NCBI RefSeq assembly: GCF_028009165.1 | Contig: NW_026611618.1 | Span: 124,001 to 188,000, forward strand | From: Akanthomyces muscarius | Lineage: Eukaryota; Ascomycota; Sordariomycetes; Hypocreales; Cordycipitaceae | DNA length: 64,000 nucleotides | Direction: 5' to 3' | Notes under the pieces: generated by a model | Told to the model about the DNA's origin: nothing | Database searches by the model: none | Seen by the model: only the letters and a program-made list of their open reading frames with translations | Made by a program: the position numbers and the translations under genes | Shown: in pieces, positions 48,401-60,073 of the stretch | Layout of the letters: each line of letters starts with the position of its first letter | Numbering within the stretch: position 1 is the stretch's first letter

Positions 48401-50739
48401 TCGACATCAACGCCTCGCATTAGTTGGTTCCTTAGCGCGGCCTGGTTTCGCGACCGGGTGGGCATTTCCTCCAAGCCTCGCAAATGTTCCCCTCTCCGGA
48501 ACTGTAAAGAGGCCCTATAGCCTTGCATTTGCCCAACCACCTGGTGAGGATCAGTGGCCGATGTGCATCTTCCTGCAAAAGCAAGAAAATCTCCATGCTC
48601 GCCGGCCGGGGTGCGCTCCCGTCTCCGCACTTGATGCTTCTCTCCAGCATGGCGCGCAAATCACGCAGTAATACAATGACATTAGCAGCAGGCTGTCACA
48701 TATCAGTAACACGAGACAATTCTATTAATACCAACTCGAATCCTCATTTTCCTTCTTCTGAGATGGTAAACCATGGCTAGGTATTACAATACAGCTAGTC
48801 CCCTTCCAGCTCCTGGTGGATGCACAGCAACGCACCATGTCCGGATGCCTTCCCCTGCCCACCAGCTTGAATAGTGGGCAGCCACGCTGCAACCCTCCCA
48901 TGTTGGGCATGATCCAAGCTAATTTATCGCCCGAAATACGGCAGCGATTTAGTTACTGGCAGCAGCAAGCTTTTGCGCATGAGCATTGCTTCGAGCTTAC
49001 TGTTTCAAAGTGCAGCCCCGTTCACGTCGAGGCCGTGAATCTTGGGCCCAAGTGATGCCGTGAGTGTGAGCCAATTGACAGATCAATGGCCAGATCCAAT
49101 CCGGTACCGGCGAGACAGAATTCTCACAGCATCGTTTTTGCGCATCCTCTTGGGGAGAGCTGAGCCCCCCCCCGCAGCTTGTTTAGGCCGTAGAAACGCA
49201 GACATGTGCGGCGCACCAAGCCGGAAGAGCATGTACCACGTTTTTCCTCTCGCCCAGGATGGTGTTGGGGGCCACACTGCCGCATCACAATCACACCGGA
49301 ACAGGGCCGTTCCATCGTTGCAATCACACCCGGCCGGTCCCGTTCTATGTGCATGGCCTGGCAGGGGGGGGCGAGCTGTAATGTTTTTCATCATTAACCG
49401 AAAAGAATGAGAAAAAAAGCCACACATCATGCAGAGCGGTCACTCGTATTGTTGAGCGGCCAAGCCTGCTCTATATCCGTACGTCCATGCCCATATACGG
49501 CGGAAACAGCCCCGTGCCGGCACACATCTGGGATCCGCCCATGCCCTATAACCCGCAGCTCGCTTATGGATTGATGAATCACGATTATGCATTTTTCTTT
49601 CGGCAGGCTGGGCCGACTCACGGACAGGTGCCCAATACGTACAATTGAGCTGCCAGCGGGGTTGGGACGGTGCAGGTAATCAGTTTTCCTGCAAACACGC
49701 TTCCCCTCACTTGTAGATCCCCGGCGCGACGCTCGACGCTTGTCTTATAGCGAGAACTCTTGTTACTCTTTTCACTCAATTAGCCCGAAGCCAATGCGCC
49801 GGGCACCTTCCGCGAGTGGGCCGATGGATTCATCCTTTTTGCTTGCTTTTTTGTCCTTGAGAAGAGCGCTGATGTTGGAGGCAAATGAACGCATTTTTTT
49901 AGAGGGACATGAATCCGGTCTAAACAAAGCCTACAAGCCTGCGCGAGCAAGCTGTTGGAGTACCGCTGTCTCCACCGAGCATTCTGACGGTGTTCGCCGA
50001 GTGTAACGAGCCTGCCTGAGGGCTAGTTATAAGCTATAGTTGGACTCCTGGTTAATGCTCGCATTGAGATTAATGCCTAGTCTTTTGCCAGTTGGCGTAG
50101 CAGAACAGGAGAATGTTACACCGAGCGCAAGACTGTAGGGTAGGCTGGACACAAAATAAGGAAAATTATCTAGGCTCTTCACTGCAGCTGCGTAGCATAC
50201 TTTGGTAAAATGATTCTTCATTGTGTAGCTTATTGACTTGATAGTTCTGATATGATGAAAATAGCTCATATTTTCAAAGGCGACACTGCCAGATTGTTGA
50301 CCGTTCCCTCAAGCACTTCCATCGGAGAACGGAGCTGCAAATATCGTGAGAATGATGACATGGAAACGTTCCCAAAAAGCATCTGGAAAACATGACAAAA
50401 TGCCACAAGGATGAAAAAAAAAACGCATTTATTACGAAAAACTTCCAGTCGAGTTTTGATATCACTCAGCTGCATTGGCAAGATAATGGCCACAGAGGAT
50501 TTGGTTGTTCCCGAGGCAGGTGGCGCGAGGCGCGTGCACGCGTTGGAGCCACGCACCACTTAACACGCCCTCTCACGCTCCCCGGGTTAGGATCGCAAAC
50601 CACAAATTTATCTCAAAAAAACTCGACTGAAGCCGGCAGAATGTCCGACGCTCGCCATAGCGGGTTTGGCATGCTAGTTCCAACATCTGATAATATGAAC
50701 GAATACGCCAGGGGAATGAGGCGCCCTCAGGTCGGTCCC

Positions 50740-52332
50740 CTTCACCCACAACGACACAGTCTTCTCAGGAAAGACAAACAGCGAAGAGAGCACGAACCAA
50801 TGGCTTGAGCTCGCAGGAGAAACCAACTTTGAGGATGAGATAGCCCTTTACGACCGACTGCTTCCGTTCAAAGAGGACCTCGCGGCCCTGGGCTTTAACC
50901 TTCAGCAACCCACAATATCTAGGCATGAGCGGGCCGCGTCATGTCTGTCGCCCATCGCTACGGGCCCTGACAGGCTGGATCTTCCATTCTCAGACCAAAG
51001 CAAACCAAGATCAGAGGCGATGCAAAGTCATAATCCCCATTCCTCCGCCCACAACAGAGAAGAGCGGGATAGGAGTGGGATGAAGAGTGGCTGGCGGCGT
51101 CGCGAGCCAGCCCAGAGCAGCCACAAGACGCTCGGAAACCTGGCAGAGTTACTTCGCTCCTGTCACAAATAAGTCTACCGAAGGAAGGAGATGTGCCCTC
51201 TATTGATAACGGAGCTCATCTTGCTGATGGGGCAAGGCTCAGGACCGCGTCGCAAGAGCTCCGTGCCCTTGAGCGACGACACTGGCTAGGCAAGCTTCAG
51301 CCGCCGGTGCTCCATCAAGAGAGTTCTCCGGAAAGGACCCTGTCTCTTCTTCCAAAGCCACTCTGGGAGCTTTACTTATACCTGACGGATAAAGAAGCCA
51401 CCAGCAGTAGGTTGATGCTGCCCGCCTGCATCCGCGAGACCGTGACGGTAGAGATTGGCAGAGGGCCCTTGCCTAGTTCCTTCTTCTATACAGGCCCATC
51501 GGTAGGCGCCCAGACTATCAAGCGCGCCGAAGAGGTGCGGGGCGGCAAAAAGGAACTGGACACACTCAAGGAATTGCTCAGAGAAGCAGCGCGCTGTGGT
51601 GCAAAAGATCTGGAGTGGGGTGAGAAAGTAAGGATACCACTCGTCAGCCATACCATTCATTCTTTTTGGCCGAAATTTTTTGGCCAGAATTGTGTTGCAG
51701 GGGATGCACCGAGATTCAACTGCTCTCAGACTCTGACCCAGTTCGAAGGAGCTGTTGCCCGAGGAGTCGGGAATCATGGACGGGCGAGTCAGTGTGACGA
51801 TTGAGGTCATGGACGAATGGGGGCTGGAAAAAGATGTCGAGAAAAAGCTCATTCCACCCGGAGAAGTGGGACACTTTGTCAATCACGTAAAGAGCAGACT
51901 TGACGACAACGGCCAGGTTGAAAAAGATCCCCGTTTGGTTGCACCATCGAATCACGAGCGCAGCCATCTGATGTTGCAGAGGTCGATGGATGGGGCATCG
52001 ATCTGTGAGTCCACGCTGCAGCATTGCACAATCGCCTGTCTTCCTTTCTAGATGCCAAGTATAGTCAGGATCGCAACGCTCGGTATTCGCCAGACCGATG
52101 GCGTACTCCCCTTGAAGGGATCCCGGAGCCCTATCGACGGCCACTCATACCTGCCTTGCCGCTCATTTACGTGGCAGGACACGATTGGTATCTCTATTTT
52201 GTCTGTGATCGTGGCAACGAGATTGTTCTACTGGATAGGGTTCCCATGGGATCGACGCGCGACCTTCTGTCAATTTACCATATCGTCAAAGTGCTACGCG
52301 TCATATGTCGATATATTGACGAGCATTATTGA
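50740..52332 (+). pseudogene. Decayed PD-(D/E)XK nuclease-like family member, copy 1
   Basis: Plus-strand coding signal is spread over changing frames. A frame without ATG (about 50740-51174) gives a polar N-terminal part. A second frame (to about 51740) carries LLREAARCGAKDLEWGEKV, which resembles the W-x-V-H...L block of the fungal PD-(D/E)XK-like family (Pfam PDDEXK_12 type). A third frame (51740-52004) continues with PEESGIMDGRVSVTIEV. After a good 47-bp intron (52005-52051, GTGAGT...TTCTAG) the conserved C-terminus follows: LPLIYVAGHDWYLYFVCDRG, PMGSTRDLLSIYHIVKVLR, RYIDEHY and stop. The frame changes at about 51175 and 51740 have no good splice pairs, so I call it broken. The last exon aligns with the neighbour at 52625-54073. 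The family name is from memory of the domain layout, with moderate certainty. Function is unknown. Confidence 0.55.
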
Positions 52333-52624
52333 CCCTGGCGGGTTACCCTTTTTGATTGCGAATGGCCGCACAACCTGTGGGCCACCGAGGCACAACCTCG
52401 CGATTATGGCATATTGCCCCTAGAGTGTTGTGATGACTTCTTCTGTTTCATATGGAATATTGCCATTGTTATAGCGAATGGTCGCTGAAATTGCGGCGTC
52501 ACTAGCTGGGAGGAGCTTCTAAGATTTACTTCGAACAATATATTGCAAAAAAGGAAATTAAGAAAAAAAGTATACCTGGCGTTCCTGGTCAGAAAATACC
52601 AAGACAAGACCTCTTTACGCGACA

Positions 52625-54073
52625 ATGGGCGGCTCAATAAGTCAAGGCGCGTTACGCGGTATAATGCTGGTTTCATCAGCGTTGCCTCTCAGCCGTAATC
52701 TCGTTTTAATCTACCTACCAAAAAGCAGCATGGGATTAGTATCGCTAGAGAAATATGGCGAATACGCGGCGGAGAGCTCCGATTTTGAGAGCTCCGATTT
52801 TGAGAGCTCCGACGGCTTGTCCAGCCCTGAGTTGCCGACGCTGAACCTCAAACGATCACCTCATGCAGACTTCGACGAAAACGATGGCTAGCCTGCGGCC
52901 AAACGCATCTGCCAACCACTCAAAGACCATGACTGTAGCAGAGGCGCGTCATCTTTAGCGAAATCATTACTGTCTGCTTCATCACTTGTCACGCATCGGG
53001 CTCAACTCAGACGAAACTGGTTCAATACCTTTTTTCCCACGGTGGTCTGTAGGCTTACAACGGAATACGAAGGACTGGGTGATCAAACAAGCGACAGTGA
53101 GGTGAGCTTATTCGAGTATCTCCTCCCACACAAGCACAAGAACAGAGAGGTATTCCTACTCGACGCTGCCCGTGACGCTATCAACAGCGCCATGTCAGAG
53201 ACGCTACCGGATTCGTACTTTTTTGCAGAAAGACATCCGCGGCTGCCTTCTGTCGACCTGGGCGACAGCATTGATATCATCGCTGAGCAGAGACAGCTTA
53301 GCCGTATTGTCGCTGAAGCACAAGTCAGTGCGTCGAGAGGCTGTGTCGACGGGACGTGGAATATCAAGGTTCGAGGGCCGCTGCTGGCGCTCGCCCTGCG
53401 CACGTTCAGCAATAGCCACTACGAGCCCCTGACTCCAGAGGGGCTAAAGATGCTGTTGTATGCCGATCCAAGACCTATGCGCCAAAGAGTACGCAAGCCG
53501 GTGCAGCTTGAGCAAGATGATGTAAAAGCTACCTTTGCCTTGGTCCCAGATAGTCCATGCCTCGCCAAGAATGTCGAGGAGAAGCTCTCGAAGCTGGAGG
53601 TTTCTGACAGACAAGTCAACCATCTATCATACAAAAGCTGCGCCATCTTCCCCTCGCGTGCCTCGTAGAGACGAGCGCGCGCACAGTCTCCAGTCATCGC
53701 GTGGAGGAATGGGGTGTCGAAATTGGCTACCACATGGCCGCACTCGCCAAACGCCTGCACTGGTACATGATGTGCAAGTATCCGGAAGAAGAGGAGTGGG
53801 TAGACTCACCGGAACTGTTTGAAGGATACCCTCCCGACTTCCCCGTTCGATTTGACATTCATGTTGCGGGCCATGACTGGTTTCTTTACGCTGTCGGCAA
53901 CGACATCTGTGAATTTGCAAATGACGGATGGCATACACATAGGAAGTACGCGCAACCTGCTGGCGGCGTATCAGCTCCTCAATGTGTTGAGAGAGATTGG
54001 ACACTACATCGACGAGACGTATTACCCTTGGGTGTTACGCTTCTTCAGCGGCGATTGGCACATAACGCGATGA
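52625..54073 (+). pseudogene. Decayed PD-(D/E)XK nuclease-like family member, copy 2
   Basis: A tandem relative of the preceding locus. From ATG 52625 the frame runs to an in-frame TAG at 52889-52891, then stays open to 53668, so one stop interrupts one long frame. The N-terminal part includes a 15-bp tandem repeat that encodes ESSDF units (52773-52815). The middle holds ASRGCVDGTWNIKVRGPLL, the family's W-x-V block. A one-base shift near 53630 joins VNHLSY to LRHLPLACLVETSART, and a second near 53925 joins IHVAGHDWFLYAVGND to DGIHIGSTRNLLAAYQLLNV. The end is LREIGHYIDETYYPWVLRFF. Identity with copy 1 at the C-terminus (VAGHDW[YF]LY, IGSTR or MGSTR followed by [DN]LL, VLR.I..YIDE) shows common descent. 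The fixed order of the pieces supports decay of a real gene. Confidence 0.6.
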
Positions 54074-55249
54074 AAATGGCTCGCGTGGCACGATCGCATG
54101 AGAGCCCGCATTTAGCTTGGTGAGATGATGGGCTCTGGCTGCTTTTATATATGGAACATCCGTTGTACATTTGCTACTAAGTCACGGTGGTAATAGACAG
54201 CAATACTTGAAAGAGACTGAAATATGGGTATTGAAAACTAGCTTAAGTCTGTCCATAGCTGGAGACTGTTAAATGATGGGGGTATCCGAAAGACGCTGTC
54301 TAATGTATGAAAATGAAGAGGAAGCGAAAATTCGCAATTAAAAGCAAGTAAAGAAAAATGAATAAATCCAATAATGCTCGCTCAGATGCTGACAAGCTGA
54401 CTCAGGGTCGAGCTTCAAAGGTGTATGCAGACAAAAAGTGCAGTCAGAAGAAAAGAAACATGTGAAGATAGTAAAAGAGTTATATCCGACAAGGGAGATA
54501 AGAGATAAACATGAAGAGAAGAAAAGATAAAGTGGTGCCAATGCAGCCGAGGCAAAAGTCCGACAGTCAAAGCGGAATGAACCAAGCTGTCGACGGCTGG
54601 GGTAAGATGGCGGGGATCGGGGGAAATGCGGCTCTGCGCAGGCTGGCGACGATTCACATGTGGCAGCGAGACCCTGAATGTGATTGCGGTCCAGGGACGG
54701 ACTTTTGTTGGGAGGAACTCGCCGTGTGTTGATCGCTCGACACCGGCCCGGTAGTGCGGAGAGGCCTGGGCCCTCGGTATCGCGCATTGCCTTTTTAGGG
54801 TTCCGACAGGACCCGGTTCCACATGTAAATCCAAAAGTATCAGGTACTTTGGTTTGGCGGCATACACCACGAAAGATGGTGTACCTGATACCCTCTGGCC
54901 TGCTTCCAGAAGGCCGCGCTCCGAATAATCCTCTTTGGCAGCCTTGCGCCCGTGTGCAGGCGCCGGATTTGAAGTGGTGCACGTCATCTCAAGCCTTGTG
55001 GCTGCTGCCCTTTTTCTTTTGTTCCGCCATCGGAAGTTTAAGAAAAGAGTGCAGTGTAAAATGCGGTTGCTGCCTGCGCAGCTGTAATAGGCGTTCCGTG
55101 GTTGGCCGCACACCTTTGTGGGGAGTCGTAGAATAAGCTTTCCCGGGGGCGTCTGTGTGTCTGTGTGTGTTGACATGTGCTTTTTGACATGTGCGATCGT
55201 TCTAGCTCGCTTTTCCTTTGCGTGTAGATTTCGCGACCGTGACACGTTC
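54074..55249. other. Intergenic, no gene seen
   Basis: 1.2 kb of 3' flank on both sides. Open frames on the minus strand around 54340-55250 lack family features. Confidence 0.45.
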
Positions 55250-55756
55250 TCACTCCTCAGCCTCGGTGATGGGCGCCATGCTGTAGCTGCGCGTCTTGCT
55301 GGTGCTCTTCTTGGCGGCGGCTGCGCGACGGCTCTTGCTGCTCTGCTTGCGGCGCTCCTTTTCCTGCTGGACCATGCGGATGAGATCTCTGCGCACGTTG
55401 AGGCGTTGGCGCTGCATCTCGAGGATCTCAGCTTCGCTGGGCGCGTGGCGGGTCGGCGAGGCGAGGACGAGACCGAGCGTGGGCGGCGAGGCACTACCGG
55501 CGCTGGACACACTGCGGCTGTCGTCGCTCTCGGAGCCACTGCTGGTGGGCTCATCGTAGAGGAAGAGGTCGTCGTCGGAAAGGTAGGAGCTGGCGCGGGG
55601 CTCGTAAGAGGCGTCTTTGTCGGAAGAGCTCAGCGATGAGCGGCGCGGCCATGAAGGGAAGGCGCACGACTCGTCGCGGGATGTGACACTTGTGGAAATG
55701 CTCATCGGTGCTGAGCCGATGCTCATAGAGCTATATGAGCCAAATGAACCGTACAT
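55250..55756 (-). CDS. Small conserved Ser-rich protein with basic helical tail
   Basis: A 168-residue intronless frame starting MYGSFGSYSSMSIGSAPM. The first 55 residues are rich in Ser, with CAFPSWPRRSSL as a conserved island, followed by an acidic segment (YLSDDDLFLYDEP). The last 70 residues form a predicted charged helix (SEAEILEMQRQRLNVRRDLIRMVQQEKERRKQ) that ends in a Lys/Arg/Ala-rich tail. This arrangement recurs in short uncharacterised proteins of Sordariomycetes. RRSSL suggests a phosphorylation site for a basophilic kinase. The tail could bind nucleic acid or act as a nuclear signal. No function is known to me. The gene stands alone with about 4.3 kb of upstream sequence lacking other genes. 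Confidence 0.78.
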   Translation of the reverse strand: MYGSFGSYSSMSIGSAPMSISTSVTSRDESCAFPSWPRRSSLSSSDKDASYEPRASSYLSDDDLFLYDEPTSSGSESDDSRSVSSAGSASPPTLGLVLASPTRHAPSEAEILEMQRQRLNVRRDLIRMVQQEKERRKQSSKSRRAAAAKKSTSKTRSYSMAPITEAEE

Positions 55757-58700
55757 GGTTGCAGGTGGTATGTGTTGTGTGTAGATGTGGCCGATGTATG
55801 GTATAGGCAGTAGCCAAGGGTCGGGGTGCCGAGTATGGTAAGTGTTGTTGAGTTTGATCTGGGGTAGGAAGCAAGAGTCGGGAGAGGGGGATATGATATA
55901 AGATAACGTATTCCGGCTGTCGCTTGCTTATGTCCTGTTTGGGAGTCGGCGGATTACCGCTCGGAAGGGAAGGAGCAGTAGGGCTTATAATAAGACACGG
56001 CCAGGAGACCTGTCGGGCTTGTGCTTCTGGCTTGTGAGCCTGGGGAGGGGAGGGGGTGTGGGTAAGCTGGGGTGTGTGGGCGCGGGCCGTACACGGTTGT
56101 AAGCACCAGACAGCCGGCTTGCAATCTTTGGGCTGGTGGCAATTGCCTGGGCCGAGGGGCTCTAGCAAGGGTAGTGGAAAAAGCTTCTTGGGTCGCCTCG
56201 GTCGCGACTCTCCCCGGGTGTCGGAAGTATGGATCCGGTAAATTTGCAGTGTGTTCTAGCGAAATTGTCCAGCGGCTTGTGAAATTCTCATGAGAGACAA
56301 TGTCAAAGCTCTGGTAGTTTCGAGAGCCGGAATGTTTGACAAGTTCCGGGGCACCGGAATTTCTGCAACGGTGCTGATGAGTCAGGCTGATGTGCTGCAA
56401 CTGAATACTGAGTAGTTGCGCTCAGCGCTTGCGAGAAAGGCAAAGCGTCGTGGTAAGCTCACGGGCTGGTAAAGGTATCACCGAAATCGTCTGAAATGCT
56501 GAGCAACGCGGAAGATGAGAGAAAAAGTGATACTGAGACAAATAGTCCACACACAAGGGGAGTCGTAATAGTTTTAATACGCCGTACGGAAGCATCACCG
56601 CCCAACACGATGGGGGGCAAAGGGGAAACAGCAAAAAACACACACTCAGATGCGCAGCGGGCGTACCACCAGCTGGCGCAAAGCAAAGAAAATGAATCAC
56701 TATTTTCGGTTGATTGAGGCAAAGACACGGGTATCACAAAGGGGGTGTGGGCGCAGCAGCGCTACCTCTGTAGTCGGCCATGGAACCTGCAATAGCTGCC
56801 TCTTTGGGCGCTCGTCGCGCTCTGTACCATGGGGGTGCATGTAGAAACCTGTGCGCTCCCAACTGGCTGGCTAAACTTGTTACCGCCTTTGTTGCAAGCC
56901 CTGCTGCCTGTGGTGCCGCTGCGCAACACTCACCGACCGCTGAGAATATGCAACCATCTTTGTCGCTGTGCATACATTTGCATGAGTCGCTTGCAAGCGC
57001 ATGCAGTTTGACCGCTTTGTCTCTTTCTTCTAATTATACTGTGTTCCTGGGAACTTGTGAAAAACTCTTTCATGCGAGTCAAGCAGACCGTTTTGTGTAA
57101 TTTGACTGGGCGCGCACGGTTGGGCACAGGCAAGCAGCCACCGAAAGACGGAAGACCGAATGTTTCGGGTCCTTTTACGCGGGCCGGGTTCCCCTGGGAT
57201 TTCGACAAAGAAAAGGTTGGCGGACGGCAGACAAGGGCGTTTGCTCCCCGTAACCCTGGTTTATTATTAGCCCCCGGTAGCAAGCAAAGCCGGCGCAGCT
57301 CGCATTCAGTTGCTTGACTTGATTTCAGGCTTTCGATGTCCGCCTGTTGGGGGCTGCTCCTTACACGCGGCTCCTCGCTCCTCGCGGAGCCCTAACCAGG
57401 CACAACATGCCTGGTTTGATGGTCGATCCTCTGGGAATGACTCCCACCGACTATTAATATTCCAGCTCGTACTGAGCCACACTGTGTGCTTCCCCAGGCT
57501 GAGAGGCTGACTGATGCTGTGGCACTACGACGCGGGCTCAGAGCCTGGCGAGCCAGCAATAGACGAAGGAGACTTTTGTCTTGATAAGGAATCCTGCTGA
57601 ACGAACAAGGCCCGACCTCGCGTACAACGTCAGATAACTCTCCGGCATTTGCAAAATATGTACTCGGCTATCGTTCCTTTGCTCCTTTCTACGCCGCATT
57701 ACGGCCTGGAGGGACAGATGGCATTTCACATCGGATGGCGACATTCTGGGCGTTGACCGATTATTTCACCGCCTCTACCATTTGTTGTAGCTGAGCGTAG
57801 AGGTTGCATGGCAGTGCGCGCTATGCAGCGCCGCTCCGCAACCGCTGCAAACACTTCCGCACCCTCCAGAGCCGTGACTCGGCATATTTTCAGCGCCTAG
57901 TTGACGGCACTGTGCTGTCACTGTCTCCCAACGGTGTGGGTGAAAGTGACTAATGTGCAGACGACCCGCTGTCTCGTTTTCCCTTGCAGAGCGGCCCGGC
58001 GTGGCGGAGGTGGCTTCTGGCGGTAAGGATTAGACGGAGGCAAAAGTGCCAAACTGCCAACCGGGGGGATGAAAATCCACGCGCAGATGCAATTTAAATG
58101 TAGAACAACTGGGTTCGCGGGCCGGTGAGATGAAGAGCGCTAGATTTCCTTTTCCCGGATTCCCGGAATTACTGGCATGCGTCCCGGGCTCGAGACGTCT
58201 TCCACGGTAAGTTTTTAGCACCATATTTTTATTTCCCACCTGTCGTAGCCTAATATGGCCTCTTTCCCCATCTGACAGATCGCAAAGGACAGACAAGACA
58301 TGCGACAAACCTTAAAAGAAAAGCCGAACAAAAGGAAAAAGTTCATACCATCGAAGAAAGGGGGAGAGAAACAAAACTGGAACACACCGGCTGGACCGGA
58401 ACGCAAGCAACCGACAAGCCCAAAGATCTGAATAGCAACGCTTCATTCAGCCCAAGTTTGCTCTCACCATACCACAAGCACCCGCGCTTGATGCCTTGGG
58501 TGATACCAGCCTACGCCCAGCGCCGAGATATAGCATCCTGTCTTAGGTGCCGACCGCCGCGCCCGCTGTAAAGAGTACAAAGGTACCAGTACGCATTCAC
58601 ATTCTACTTTCCTACCAGTCGATCTCGCACGGTCGGAATGTCACAAAGACGCCCGACTGGCTATCATAATTACTATAATTATGATAAAAAAAAAGTATCA

Positions 58701-60073
58701 AACGTGATATCGTGTTGAACTGTAATCCGCGCTGCGACGTTTTACGCGCCGACGCGTGACGACTCATCACGGCCAGACGGTGACGTCCTCTGTCACTCGT
58801 CCCGGTCATCGGCCAACCACAGCCATGTGTATGTGACGAGAAGCCTGGTTGGCCCGTCGCCACGTCGGACGTCGCATCCTGGCAGCGCCAGGCTACCAGC
58901 CAGCGCTGCGAAACCATTTGACTCCTTCTCGTCACATTGCACACCCCCTCCCATTCCGCCACCGTTGCTGAACGCGGAAGGAGAAGGCGCCCAGAGCTTG
59001 TCCCAGCACTTTTGTTCGCTTTTGCTAGGCTCTCCTAGGCTGCTGCCTGCCTTGCCCACGGCCTGCGCCATGGTTACGAGCCACCTAGCGGCGCATGTAA
59101 CGTTTGCAACTGTTGCACGGGGTAATATGGGGGAACAGTCAGCGCGTCGCCACCAACTTCGTTCGTTAGTATGAATAAGCTGGGGCAAATCCGGGGAACG
59201 GAATTTGGCTCGCTGGCTTGTCCTAGTGTACAGCGACGGGTTCAACACGTCGGCAGCTCCAAGTATGAAAGAATACATGCTATTTCATTAATTTTCAATA
59301 ACCAAAAATCAGCTTGATTCTCCGGATAAGATCCACAACCCACTAAGGAGTTCATATTTCTTGAAACGCGCCCTCTGGCTTCCCGCGCGACACAGTGAGG
59401 CCGACCGATGGTGCCTGATTTGGTGGGACGACGTCGGCGGCTTGGTTTGCCCATGACACGTTTCTGTCGCATGGAAGCATGCACCCCGGGTTTCCAGAAG
59501 CGTTGCTTGTCATCGTCGAACGGCTCGCAACGTGGCTCGTGCATGAACAAGAATAAACGTCAGTGCGTCAGGGAGTTGCTTATAACGATAGTACTCACAT
59601 GCGCTCGAGGCACACATGTGTAGAGTGCTGACAGTGCACGGAACGGAGTTGACATATGCGCTGAATAATATGCCGGTCAGCCTTGTCAAAAGTTTCCAGA
59701 ACCAAACACAACTTCTTTTGCCACAAGTCGCCGGGCCTCGTCGCATCGCAATGAGCAAACAGCAATCGGTCTCTCAATCCCCTGTAGACTCCGGCCCGAA
59801 CTGCTCAGACCGGCAGTGAATGACTACAGTTGGTTATATGAAGCCCTTGCTGTTCTGAACGTAGTGCGGGCCTCGGCCGGTCTGGGAACCGGCACTAGTG
59901 GTCGGCCGGCTTGTGGAATACCGGCCAGCAATTTCCACTGTGAGACGGGCAGCAAATACTATTCACGCGCATATATAAAGCTTGGAAATAGAGAAGGGGC
60001 CTTCATTGAATTTGGCACTTGGCTTTATATGCTACCTACGTCTACAGCATGGCCGCTCGCGAGGCCGTTACGC
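55757..60073. other. Gene-poor region of normal composition
   Basis: The first 400 bp are pyrimidine-rich on the minus strand, as expected for the promoter of the gene at 55756. A hairpin with a 10-bp stem (TATCATAATT...AATTATGATA) lies near 58662-58686 beside an A-run. No further gene could be supported. Confidence 0.4.

Larger units (their letters stand above)
43505..50739. other. Gene-poor 7-kb region of normal GC content
   Basis: No open frame here shows a recognisable domain, repeat conservation or convincing splice structure. The first kilobase beyond 43504 is the promoter and probable 5' UTR of the WD40 gene. The rest has many pyrimidine-rich and CA-rich patches and several homopolymers. 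It is not AT-rich and does not look RIP-mutated. It could hold long UTRs, non-coding RNA or a gene with small exons that I cannot see. Confidence 0.4.

Noticed and set aside
54415..55554. 379-codon minus-strand open frame
   Set aside because: It overlaps the 168-residue gene in another frame; its Arg/Ala-rich start is typical of shadow translation and it has no domain.
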